In this document: positions 1 to 6,531 of the stretch, piece by piece | Layout of the letters: each line of letters starts with the position of its first letter | Position numbering within the stretch: position 1 is the stretch's first letter | Assembly (NCBI RefSeq): GCF_003435815.1 | Contig: NZ_QTUV01000003.1 | Location: forward strand, 249,672 to 313,671 | Length of the DNA stretch: 64,000 nt | Source: Dorea sp. AM10-31 | GTDB lineage: Bacteria; Bacillota; Clostridia; Lachnospirales; Lachnospiraceae | Reading direction: 5' to 3' | Position numbers and translations under genes: made by a program | The notes under the pieces: model-generated | The model's input: the letters and a program-made list of their open reading frames with translations, nothing else | The model's database searches: none | What the model was told of the DNA's origin: nothing

Positions 1-777
1 AAAACAATTAGGTTTTATGATAATAAGGGGGTTTTACCCGCCGATTACGTTTCGAAAGAAAATGGATATCGCTTTTATGAAGAAGATACAGTAGAACTTT
101 TTCGACAGATATCAAAATTAAAAGAAGCAGGATTTACATTAGCGGAGATTGATCAACATTTAAAAGCCCAGGATGGGATATCAACTGAAAATTTTATTGA
201 TAAAAAGATTGAAGAGTTAAAAAGTCAGATTGCACATTGCTATAAACTGAAGGAGCAAGATAATATGAGAGAAATCAATATTGTGTTTCAAAAATTGGAA
301 GCGGAAAGAACAAGAGTTGAACAGACAGCAATAATTAATTTACGGTACGGAAATCAAAAGACGCTACTTCCGGTAGCAGCAGAAATTGTTGATGAATGTG
401 AGAAACTAATTCAGAGAATTGCAACACCGGGAATATGTGCTATTAATTGTGAAGAGGATGAATTTATACGTTTTGTACAGGGGAGAAAAGCTGTTGAATT
501 TGTAAGTATGCACTTTGCTTCGAAGACTTCCAGAGAAGAAATTACAAAAAAAGTAAATCAGAGCGAATATGAAAAATACGATGCTGTATTTGTATATTGC
601 AGCTGTTCATCAGCTATATCAAAAAATACACTTGTTGTTTTAGATTTTGCGAAATGGTTTGATTATGGGACAGATGAGAAGGGACGAAAAAGAGCAGAAG
701 GAGCTTTTGAATTTAATGAGAAGTTGGATGGAATAGATGTTAAGTTGATTCTGTTTGAAAAAAATACTGCTATATAA
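1..777 (+). CDS. MerR-family transcriptional regulator, 5' end cut by window edge
   Basis: An open frame runs from base 1 to the stop at 777 (258 codons), so the start lies outside the window. The first visible residues (IRFYDNKGVLPADYV, then NGYRFYEEDTVELF and LKEAGFTLAEI) are the second half of a MerR winged-helix DNA-binding domain: recognition helix, wing and the link to the dimerisation helix. Residues about 65-110 are coiled-coil-like, as expected for the MerR dimer antiparallel helix. The last 130 residues form a C-terminal domain I do not recognise, with Cys at several positions; in the family this part senses a small molecule. An ATG at 265 lies inside the frame and would give only the effector part, so it is not taken as the start. 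Target genes are unknown. Confidence 0.85.
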   Translation, partial: KTIRFYDNKGVLPADYVSKENGYRFYEEDTVELFRQISKLKEAGFTLAEIDQHLKAQDGISTENFIDKKIEELKSQIAHCYKLKEQDNMREINIVFQKLEAERTRVEQTAIINLRYGNQKTLLPVAAEIVDECEKLIQRIATPGICAINCEEDEFIRFVQGRKAVEFVSMHFASKTSREEITKKVNQSEYEKYDAVFVYCSCSSAISKNTLVVLDFAKWFDYGTDEKGRKRAEGAFEFNEKLDGIDVKLILFEKNTAI

Positions 778-783
778 CCAATA

Positions 784-813
784 GGCTCAGGGAATTTCCT
801 CTGGGTCTTTCTT
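784..813 (+). terminator. Terminator-like hairpin after the MerR gene
   Basis: GGCTCAG (784-790) can pair with CTGGGTC (801-807) using G-U pairs, with inner pairing of GGAA and TTCC, and is followed by a short T-rich run. It starts seven bases after the MerR stop codon. The stem is weak, so this is a moderate call. Confidence 0.5.
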
Positions 814-935
814 AAGATTCCTCGAAAATTGAGAATTACATATGTTCAATTCTTTGTATTAGGTATATATTTTGAAAAGTTATCCGGTTATACTGACAAT
901 ATCAAAAGGCAGAACTGTTAGAATGAGGTGAGCAG

Positions 936-1064
936 ATGGATACAGCACAGAGAATAAGGTTAATTCGGATGATTGAAAAAATAGAGAAGAACCCAAAATT
1001 CAGTAGTAAAATCGGTGTGAGAAATACATCTGAGTTTATATCAAGTAAACAATCAAAAAAATGA
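936..1064 (+). CDS. Small basic protein, 42 aa
   Basis: ATG at 936 follows GAGGTG at a proper distance. The product begins MDTAQRIRLIRMIEKIEKN and ends in Lys-rich sequence. I recall similar very short proteins (MxTxQRIxLxRMIEKI...) next to mobile-element genes in Lachnospiraceae, but no function is known to me. The amphipathic N-terminal helix is the only clear feature. It is followed after 38 bases by the small membrane protein gene and may be cotranscribed with it. Confidence 0.55.
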   Translation: MDTAQRIRLIRMIEKIEKNPKFSSKIGVRNTSEFISSKQSKK

Positions 1065-1102
1065 ATGATTCAAATCATAACAGGAGTCAGAAGGAGTAGA
1101 AT

Positions 1103-1318
1103 ATGTTATCGTTACTATTTGCTATATGCATGATCTGGTTTATTGGAAAATTTTTTATATTTGGTGTAAAAGCATCCTGGGGAATCTTAAAGCTGCTCTG
1201 TACAGTTGTCTTTTTCCCGGTGATTTTGATAGGAATGGTTGTTGGCGGACTGATTTATATTGCATTTCCATTGTTGATCATCGGTGGAATCATTGCACTT
1301 ATATCATCTAACTCATAA
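1103..1318 (+). CDS. Small membrane protein, 71 aa
   Basis: ATG at 1103 has AAGGAG upstream. The protein is almost entirely hydrophobic, with two or three membrane segments (about residues 2-20, 28-48 and 50-67) separated by short Gly-containing turns, and no recognisable domain. It is followed 22 bases later by the helical protein at 1341, so both are probably one transcript. Function unknown. Confidence 0.6.
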   Translation: MLSLLFAICMIWFIGKFFIFGVKASWGILKLLCTVVFFPVILIGMVVGGLIYIAFPLLIIGGIIALISSNS

Positions 1319-1340
1319 AAATACGAGGAGGGAAGAAATT

Positions 1341-1757
1341 ATGGGATATGATATAGAAAAAGAGAAACGAGAAGCGATTGAAGCAGGACAACGTGCGTTA
1401 AGTAGTCTTCGGACAGCAAAAGAAAACCTGAACAGTGCAAAAAAATGGGGCTTGGTGGATATGTTTGGCGGTGGATTCTTTTCTACGATGTTTAAACACT
1501 CCAAGATGGATCAAGCCAGACAAAATATGGAACAGGCGAAATATGATCTTCGTAATTTCAGTAGAGAATTAAATGATGTGAACATGGCTTGTAATTTAAA
1601 TATCAATACTGGAGACTTCTTATCTTTTGCAGATTATTTTTTTGATGGATTTGTTGTGGATTGGATGGTGCAGGATCGAATCAATAATGCCAGACATCAG
1701 GTGGAAGAAGCTATCCGCAGAACGGAATACATCATAAACCAGTTACAGCATATGTAA
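1341..1757 (+). CDS. Helical cytoplasmic protein, 138 aa, function unknown
   Basis: The frame is open from 1284, but ATG 1341 is preceded by GAGGAGGG and begins a typical sequence (MGYDIEKEKREAIEAG), so it is the start. Residues 5-50 and 60-95 are charged heptad-like helices; a Gly/Phe patch (DMFGGGFFSTMF) and a hydrophobic stretch (LSFADYFFDGFVVDW) interrupt them, followed by a third helix. The pattern suggests a coiled-coil protein that may touch a membrane or another helical partner. No catalytic motif is visible. A strong bidirectional terminator follows. Confidence 0.65.
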   Translation: MGYDIEKEKREAIEAGQRALSSLRTAKENLNSAKKWGLVDMFGGGFFSTMFKHSKMDQARQNMEQAKYDLRNFSRELNDVNMACNLNINTGDFLSFADYFFDGFVVDWMVQDRINNARHQVEEAIRRTEYIINQLQHM

Positions 1758-1765
1758 AGGAAAGA

Positions 1766-1804
1766 GGCAGTGAACCATAAATAGGTTCGCTGCCTTGTTT
1801 TTTC
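1766..1804. terminator. Bidirectional intrinsic terminator
   Basis: GGCAGTGAACC (766-776 of this kb) pairs with GGTTCGCTGCC (1784-1794) with one G-U pair, followed by TTGTTTTTT. It lies between the rightward gene ending at 1757 and the leftward gene ending at 1809, so it can serve both. Confidence 0.8.
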
Positions 1805-1808
1805 ATAC

Positions 1809-2324
1809 TTATTTCTGTTTCTTTTTTTCTTCTCTGAGCAATTCGATGTTTAGTCCCTGCTCTCCGGCTGTTTTATCAACCCAGAGATTCAGAGAATCTA
1901 TTGCCAGAGAAATTTCATCCAGTTTGTTACTGATAAAAGCAAAATCCTTGATCTCATCATCGCTGATTTTACCGTCACGGGCAATCTGGATCAGACGTGT
2001 GATAAGAGGATTAATCTCATTCAGACTGGCAATGGTTTCCAGGATTATATTGGATAAGTCAGAAACTTCGACTTCCGGGACATAACGATGACCGATTTCG
2101 CATTTATGAGAGCAGTAATAATTGCAGAGATCTGGTCGTCCGTAAGCGTCTGCCATCTGGATAATATCGTAAGGTGTAGGTTCCTGTATTTCATATTCAA
2201 ATTTTTCAATTTTAGAATCAGAAACAGCAGTCATTTTTTCGCTGGCTTCTGATCTGGTAAGACCGGCTTCTTCCCGGCAAATCTGATAAATTGTTTTATT
2301 TTCTCTTGTAGATTGTTTCCCCAT
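1809..2324 (-). CDS. XRE-type helix-turn-helix regulator, 171 aa
   Basis: The N-terminal part (residues 10-60: YQICREEAGLTRSEASEKM, then SKIEKFEYEIQEPTPYDI) is a Cro/C1-like helix-turn-helix in which the usual 'sq..lA...gvs...is..E' spacing is kept. A short Cys/His patch (LCNYYCSHKCEIGHRYVPE, about residues 85-103) may bind metal. The rest is helical and ends in a Lys-rich tail. It is the only leftward gene in the first 15 kb apart from remnants and could regulate the small-gene cluster on either side. This domain layout is common for regulators on integrative elements of Lachnospiraceae. Confidence 0.75.
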   Translation of the reverse strand: MGKQSTRENKTIYQICREEAGLTRSEASEKMTAVSDSKIEKFEYEIQEPTPYDIIQMADAYGRPDLCNYYCSHKCEIGHRYVPEVEVSDLSNIILETIASLNEINPLITRLIQIARDGKISDDEIKDFAFISNKLDEISLAIDSLNLWVDKTAGEQGLNIELLREEKKKQK

Positions 2325-2588
2325 GAGAATGACCTCCCTGTATATCGCAAAACATGAGGATTATCAGGTGTTAAGTCCACATGCTGTGCGTGTATTTCCT
2401 GTATGGATTTTATTATACTGGAAGCATCAGTAAACAACAAGGTTATAAATGGATAGGAAGCCAGAAAGACTGCTGGTTGCTAAAAAAATCGAAAATTACG
2501 TGGGATTTTTATACCCCACCTATTGATATACACTGTAACCATCAAAGAAGATTAAATCATAAAATTCAAAGAAATGGAGGAGTTGGCA

Positions 2589-2690
2589 ATGAAAGGTTTT
2601 AACACTGGTGATGGTTACATGGGATTGGTAGATGGTAAATATATCTTGTTTGCCAGTGAATCCGATTACTATGAATACATGAACGATTAA
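2589..2690 (+). CDS. Very small protein, 33 aa
   Basis: ATG 2589 follows GGAGGAG. The product (MKGFNTGDGYMGLVDGKYIL... DYYEYMND) is short, acidic and rich in Gly and Tyr. I remember near-identical short proteins in clostridial conjugative elements, with no known function. The stop at 2690 is directly followed by the AGGAGG of the next gene, which suggests translational coupling of 2589, 2704, 2954 and 3274. Confidence 0.55.
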   Translation: MKGFNTGDGYMGLVDGKYILFASESDYYEYMND

Positions 2691-2703
2691 AGGAGGAGCT
2701 GCT

Positions 2704-2937
2704 ATGAAAGGAATATTCGGAAGTATGTTTGATCTGAACCATGATGGAAATATTAGTCCACTGGAAAGCGTAATGGAATTTACTTTCCTAAATGAACTAC
2801 TGAAAGACGATTCTGACGTACAGACGGAGTTAGAATTATCGGGACTGGATCCAGACGAGTTGGAGTTTATGGATGCAGATGAACGAAGAGAAGCACTAGA
2901 AGATGCCGGACTGGATCCGGATGAATATGATTTCTAA
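2704..2937 (+). CDS. Small acidic EF-hand-like protein, 77 aa
   Basis: Start ATG 2704 lies behind AGGAGGAGCTGCT. Residues 9-21 (FDLNHDGNISPLE) match a calcium-binding EF-hand loop: Asp, Asn, Asp at alternate positions, Gly in the middle and Glu at the last position. The remainder is strongly acidic, with repeated LDPDE/LDPDEY turns. A single EF-hand loop could bind a divalent cation, but the role is unknown. It sits between the 33-residue protein and the HIRAN protein with very short spacers, so it is one gene of a small-protein operon. Confidence 0.65.
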   Translation: MKGIFGSMFDLNHDGNISPLESVMEFTFLNELLKDDSDVQTELELSGLDPDELEFMDADERREALEDAGLDPDEYDF

Positions 2938-2953
2938 GGAAGGAGCGTTTACA

Positions 2954-3274
2954 ATGGCAAAAGTATTTATCACACTGACAGGAACAAAACATTATTTCGG
3001 AAATGATTTTCTTGAAAAGGGTACGAAAATCAGACTGGAGAAAGAGCCGGATAATGAGTATGACAAGGAAGCAATCAAAGTAACTTATGAAGGCCTTGGA
3101 AAAATCGGGTATGTGGCGAACAGCTCTTATACTGTTATTGGTGAGTCGATGAGTGCCGGACGTCTCTACGACAAGATTGGAGATGTTGCATATGCAAAGG
3201 TAATACTTGTTACACCAGCTGGGACAATCTGCAAAATTTGTAAAAAGAGTCTGGTAAAAGATGAGGAGCAATAA
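2954..3274 (+). CDS. Stand-alone HIRAN-domain protein, 106 aa
   Basis: ATG 2954 is chosen over an upstream in-frame ATG because GGAAGGAGCG precedes it. Residues 3-70 fit a HIRAN domain: a beta strand with a Gly-x-x-x-F/Y turn (TLTGTKHYFG), the diagnostic LEKEPDNEYDKEAIKV block, and a following IGYV strand. In known proteins HIRAN domains bind DNA ends or single-stranded 3' ends and are usually fused to helicases; here the domain is alone with a short C-terminal tail that has CKICKK-like cysteines (ICKICKK). A DNA-end binding role is inferred from the family only. It overlaps the next gene by one base. Confidence 0.75.
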   Translation: MAKVFITLTGTKHYFGNDFLEKGTKIRLEKEPDNEYDKEAIKVTYEGLGKIGYVANSSYTVIGESMSAGRLYDKIGDVAYAKVILVTPAGTICKICKKSLVKDEEQ

Positions 3275-3537
3275 TGAAAAACAAAGAGATATTGAGAAAA
3301 ATCTATTATGAAAATAGGGCAATAAACAGAAATATTCAGCGCCTGGCTAATATCAGTTTAATTGGCTTGCTTGCAAGGTCGGCCAAAGAAGCAAAAGAAA
3401 GCGATGATGAACAAGGAAAAAATCTTGCAAAAGCAGGGCTGCTCTTAGTAGTTATTTCGGAAGCCCTGATAATAATTAGTGATATTCTAGATCATCGGAA
3501 AATGAAAATCGAAGAGAAAATAGAAAAGTGTGAGTAA
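3274..3537 (+). CDS. Small helical protein with one membrane-like segment, 87 aa
   Basis: ATG overlaps the stop of the HIRAN gene (TAATG). A basic N-terminal helix is followed by a hydrophobic segment near residues 56-70 (LLLVVISEALIIISDIL) and a charged C-terminal helix. No family is recognised. The overlap implies translational coupling and a shared operon with the HIRAN protein. Confidence 0.6.
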   Translation: MKNKEILRKIYYENRAINRNIQRLANISLIGLLARSAKEAKESDDEQGKNLAKAGLLLVVISEALIIISDILDHRKMKIEEKIEKCE

Positions 3538-3547
3538 GGGAGCAGAA

Positions 3548-3686
3548 ATGTATACAAAAGAACAGAATGAAGAAATCAGAAGACTGTTCCTCAGACGAAC
3601 GGAAAAAGATTAAAGAAGAATTAAAGCCATATATGGATCAGCTTCCAGAATATACACATTTGGTTACTGAGCTATTCAGAGAATAA
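3548..3686 (+). pseudogene. Frameshifted small gene
   Basis: From ATG 3548 the frame gives MYTKEQNEEIRRLF then LRRTEKD and a stop at 3611-3613. Shifting frame within the run of A residues near 3605-3610 continues with IKEELKPYMDQLPEYTHL and ends at TAA 3684-3686. The two halves together look like one protein of about 46 residues, so a one- or two-base indel in the A-tract has probably broken it. A sequencing error or programmed slippage would be the alternatives. Function not recognised. Confidence 0.5.
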
Positions 3687-3741
3687 CGTATTTTAATATG
3701 TAATAAAAGGGATATGAATTTTTTTTAGGAGGAACGAACAA

Positions 3742-4059
3742 ATGAGTAAAAAAGAAGGATACAGCAGAAAAGGATTATTTGGAGAAATCAAGCATTATGA
3801 TGCGAATGGAAGAAAGGTCGGAGAAAGTAGACCCAATATCTTGGGAGGATATAGCAATTACGATACAAATGGTCATAAAACCGGTGAGAGTAGACCTGGC
3901 ATCTTTGGAGGAATGAATCATTATGACAGCCACGGACACAAAACTGGATCAACCAGACCTGGTATATTGGGTGGAGCAAATCATTATGATGACAAAGGGC
4001 ATAAAACTGGTCACAGCAATCCTGGAATATTAGGTGGCTGGAACCACTACGATGACTGA
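3742..4059 (+). CDS. Tandem-repeat protein, 105 aa
   Basis: After AGGAGGAACGAACAA, ATG 3742 begins a protein made almost wholly of repeats of about 20 residues with the pattern HYDxxGxKxGxSRPGIxGG. Four to five copies are present, the last ending WNHYDD. Each copy has Tyr-Asp, Gly, Lys and Arg-Pro at fixed places, resembling short beta-hairpin repeats of the kind seen in surface or phage-associated repeat proteins. No signal peptide or membrane segment is present, so it is probably cytoplasmic. The DNA repeat unit is about 60 bp and diverged enough to be old. Confidence 0.65.
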   Translation: MSKKEGYSRKGLFGEIKHYDANGRKVGESRPNILGGYSNYDTNGHKTGESRPGIFGGMNHYDSHGHKTGSTRPGILGGANHYDDKGHKTGHSNPGILGGWNHYDD

Positions 4060-4082
4060 TATTTAAGAAAGAAGGAGTCAAC

Positions 4083-4178
4083 ATGTACAATCTGATCATA
4101 GATCTGGAAATGTGTAATGTGCCGAGAGATTATCGGCAGAGATCTTATAAATATGCAAATGAAAGTCTGATTTGGTGA
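4083..4178 (+). pseudogene. N-terminal stub of a DnaQ-like 3'-5' exonuclease
   Basis: ATG 4083 starts a 31-residue frame MYNLIIDLEMCNVPRD... SYKYANE, which matches the first exonuclease motif (Asp-x-Glu: IDLEM) of the DEDD family of small exonucleases (RNase T/DnaQ fold). After YANE the sequence becomes unrelated and stops. The rest of the enzyme is not found downstream, so the gene was truncated, most simply by the insertion-sequence material that follows. Confidence 0.6.
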
Positions 4179-4187
4179 ATTGAAAAA

Positions 4188-4224
4188 GTAAAATCCACCT
4201 TGCAAAGGTAAATTCTACTTTGCA
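4188..4224 (+). repeat. Two imperfect 17-bp direct repeats at an IS edge
   Basis: GTAAAATCCACCTTGCA (4188-4204) and GTAAATTCTACTTTGCA (4208-4224) are direct repeats with a 20-bp period, just after the truncated exonuclease and before the IS3-like orfA. Short sub-terminal repeats of this type can be transposase binding sites; that role is inferred. Confidence 0.45.
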
Positions 4225-4271
4225 GAAGGGCATGCGGACGAAAAGTTGGACTGTGTAATGCCTGACATGTT

Positions 4272-4574
4272 ATGAGATACACACAAGAACAAATATCGAC
4301 AGCACTTGTATTACTGAAAGCGACAGGATCCCCAGACAAAGTTGTCCAAACCTTAGGGTATCCATCTGCACCAATGCTTTATCATTGGCGTAAAAAGTAT
4401 CCTGAGTATTACGATGTTCCAAATCAAAAACATTGGAGACAAGCTCCAACTGAATTGAAACATGACGTAATTAAACATTGCCTTATTGAGGGCGAGCCTG
4501 TAAAATTAGTGGCAGAAGAAATCGGATACACACCTTCCTTGATATATAAATGGATTAGGGAGCTTCCTGTATAA
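4272..4574 (+). pseudogene. IS3-like transposase OrfA fragment (helix-turn-helix part)
   Basis: A 100-residue frame begins MRYTQEQISTALVLL and contains two helix-turn-helix units: one around residues 10-40 (LGYPSAPMLYHWRKKYPEY) and one around 65-95 (EEIGYTPSLIYKWIREL). This is the DNA-binding N-terminus of a long OrfA of IS3-family elements. Normal OrfA continues with a coiled coil and is followed by OrfB with the DDE catalytic domain; neither is present. The IS110-family element starts shortly after, so it probably inserted here and the remainder was lost. Confidence 0.65.
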
Positions 4575-4614
4575 TTTAAAATGTAAGAAATCCTAAGAAA
4601 GAAGGTTGAGAAAA

Positions 4615-4686
4615 AATACCTCAGTGTAAAATAAGATTACTGACTTTGGACGGTTAGTAAAAAATCTTATTAAACAGAGAGGTATT
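4615..4686 (+). promoter_or_regulatory. Stem-loop covering the transposase ribosome binding site
   Basis: AATACCTC (4615-4622) pairs with GAGGTATT (4679-4686). Inside, AATAAGATT (4630-4638) pairs with AATCTTATT (4663-4671) and ACTGAC (4639-4644) with GTTAGT (4653-4658). The 3' arm contains the GAGAGG in front of the ATG at 4691. A transcript running in from outside would fold this way and hide the site, a known means of keeping transposase low. Part of a guide RNA is an alternative. Confidence 0.5.
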
Positions 4687-4690
4687 CCAT

Positions 4691-5995
4691 ATGAATTGTA
4701 ACACACAGAACGCTAAGATTAAATCTATTACTGAAAAAACTTTGATTGTAGGAATTGATGTAGGTAGTGAAACCCACTATGCAAGAGCATTCGATTGGAG
4801 AAACATTGAATTTTCCAAGAAACCATTCGCATTTAGCAATGATGAAGCTGGTTTTGCTTCTTTTAAGGCATGGTTGGAGGACATCAAGGAAAAATTCGGC
4901 AAAACGATTGTGCTTCCTGGTATGGAACCAACAGGACATTATTGGTTCAATCTTGGAGCATTCCTGCAGGACAACGGAATGAAGCCAGTACACGTGAATC
5001 CTCACCATGTACACAAGTCAAAGGAATTGGATGATAACAATCCAAGTAAAGATGATCGTAAAGATCCTAAGACAATCGCAGCGTTGGTAAATGAAGGAAG
5101 ATTCAATTACCCATATATTCCTACAGGCGTATATGCAGAGATTAGAAGTTTATACGGGCTTCAAGTAATGACACAGGAAGCACTTATACGAGTGAAAAAC
5201 CGAATTGCACGTTGGCTTAGTATCTATTTTCCGGAGTACAAAGACGTTTACCGGAGTTGCAATGCAATTAGTGGAGTGATGGTGCTTAAAGTATGTCCAT
5301 TACCGGCAGATATCGTAATGCTTGGAGCAGATGGTGTTAATAAAATCTGGCGAGATGCCAAACTAAGAGCAGCTGGAATGAAGAGGACACGGCCCCTGGT
5401 AGAGACTGCAAAGCACAGTGTTGGAAGCACAGAGTCACCGGAAGCTGCAAAATATGAAATGGAACTTCTGCTAGGGGACTATGATGTTTATACAAAGCGC
5501 TTGGAGGAATTGACAGAAAAGATAGAAGTAAAGCTGGAAGAAATCCCATATGTAGATAAACTTTTGGAGATAAAAGGTGTAGGAAAAAAGATAGTGAGTG
5601 GACTCATTGCAGAAATAGGTGACATTAGTCGTTTTGATAATCCAAAGCAGGTACAGAAACTTGCAGGATATGCGATAGTTGCATGCAGTTCTGGAAAACA
5701 TAAGGGCGAGAGTCATATCAGTTATAGAGGAAGAAAACGTCTTCGTTATGTACTGTACGAAGCAGCCATTTCATTGATTGGACAGAATGCAGAGTTCAAA
5801 GAAATACATCGTTATTATCTTACGCGACAGAACAATCCGTTGAAAAAGATGGAGTCTGTGATTGCAGTAGCATGTAAAGCCCTACGAGTCTTCTGCGCAA
5901 TACTTACAAAGGGTGTGAGCTATGATGGAAAGTTTATGCTGGAATCTATCAGGTATCCAGAAAATCAGGTGTTGGGAAACCGCATAGCAGCGTAG
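4691..5995 (+). CDS. IS110-family transposase, 434 aa
   Basis: The N-terminal DEDD RuvC-like domain starts with LIVGIDVGSETHYARAFD (residues about 17-34, first catalytic Asp), has the Glu motif GMEPTGHYW near residue 78, and the DDRKDPKTIA block near residue 118 that carries the last acidic residues. The C-terminal half (about 285-400) is the Transposase_20 domain: LEIKGVGKKIVSGLIAEIGD, then FDNPKQVQKLAGYA and a conserved Ser (VACSSGKHKGESHIS) that acts as the nucleophile in the family. The length is normal and the frame is intact, so the enzyme may be active. These enzymes act as recombinases guided by a structured RNA made from their own element. Confidence 0.93.
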   Translation: MNCNTQNAKIKSITEKTLIVGIDVGSETHYARAFDWRNIEFSKKPFAFSNDEAGFASFKAWLEDIKEKFGKTIVLPGMEPTGHYWFNLGAFLQDNGMKPVHVNPHHVHKSKELDDNNPSKDDRKDPKTIAALVNEGRFNYPYIPTGVYAEIRSLYGLQVMTQEALIRVKNRIARWLSIYFPEYKDVYRSCNAISGVMVLKVCPLPADIVMLGADGVNKIWRDAKLRAAGMKRTRPLVETAKHSVGSTESPEAAKYEMELLLGDYDVYTKRLEELTEKIEVKLEEIPYVDKLLEIKGVGKKIVSGLIAEIGDISRFDNPKQVQKLAGYAIVACSSGKHKGESHISYRGRKRLRYVLYEAAISLIGQNAEFKEIHRYYLTRQNNPLKKMESVIAVACKALRVFCAILTKGVSYDGKFMLESIRYPENQVLGNRIAA

Positions 5996-6480
5996 AAACA
6001 TAGAAGCAACATCTTTCATGATTGAACAGAGCTGTTGAAGATTCGACATCTGTGTTCAGTCATGATGGATGACTGAAATGAAACAATGATAACCAATGAC
6101 CGAGGAAGATGTGACAGGGAAAACGTCCACGAATATCGTGCCTGCACAGGGAACAAAGGTCAGTAATGAAAAATACAAAGAGTGAGCCAGTAGTCGGAAG
6201 GAATATTTTCCAGAAGGCAATGACCCTGTAAGGGAGCTAGTCCGACACCTTGGTTATGGACAGGTGGAACGAAGGAAGTGAGGATCTCTGGAAACAGAGA
6301 TGATCCTGGTAGACACGGGAGGTGCGTTGCCATAGAGGGATGGGTATACACAAGGCCATGAATAGCGGAAAACAGAGACGTTTATTCAAGTGTACCCTAA
6401 AACCACTATTTCCGCACAAGATGCAGAGGAATGTCCACACCTATGGCTCAATTCTACTGAGATATGTAACAAAGAAACAT
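5996..6480 (+). ncRNA. Candidate bridge/seek RNA region of the IS110-family element
   Basis: No credible gene lies here. The sequence folds locally: CATGA...TCATG with GAACA...TGTTC near 6018-6066; GGAA-TATT-TTCC near 6210; CCCT-GT-AAGGG near 6226; GTCGG (near 6195) against CCGAC (near 6242); and a stable GGATC-TCTG-GAAA-CAGA-GA-T-GATCC near 6281-6307. IS1111-type members of the IS110 family encode their guide RNA downstream of the transposase gene, and this is where it would be. The identity is inferred from position and structure, not from a matching consensus. Confidence 0.45.
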
Positions 6481-6531
6481 TGATTTTCTAAGGAAAATCA
6501 CTTGACTAAATAGGGGGAGAGTGACTAAAGT

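Larger units (their letters stand above)
4575..6480 (+). mobile_element. IS110-family insertion element, boundaries approximate
   Basis: One transposase gene (4691-5995) is flanked by about 115 bp upstream and about 485 bp of non-coding, hairpin-rich sequence downstream. IS110 elements lack long terminal inverted repeats, so exact ends cannot be read from one copy. The left side abuts a broken IS3 OrfA and the right side ends before the gene at 6532. The long downstream non-coding part is the layout described for the IS1111 subgroup. Confidence 0.55.

Noticed and set aside
2231..2440. Minus-strand 69-codon frame overlapping the HTH gene start
   Set aside because: It overlaps the regulator gene in another frame and has no homology or good start signal.
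3742..4059. CRISPR array
   Set aside because: The 60-bp periodicity comes from coding repeats with continuous similarity; there are no unique spacers. No other array-like pattern was seen in the window.
6160..6440. Minus-strand frames of 60-70 codons over the IS tail
   Set aside because: Cys/Pro/His-rich random-looking sequence, no ribosome binding sites, and the region is hairpin-rich non-coding.
5996..6480. Group II intron domain
   Set aside because: No reverse-transcriptase gene, no GUGYG start and no domain V hairpin could be recognised; position after an IS110 transposase favours a guide RNA.
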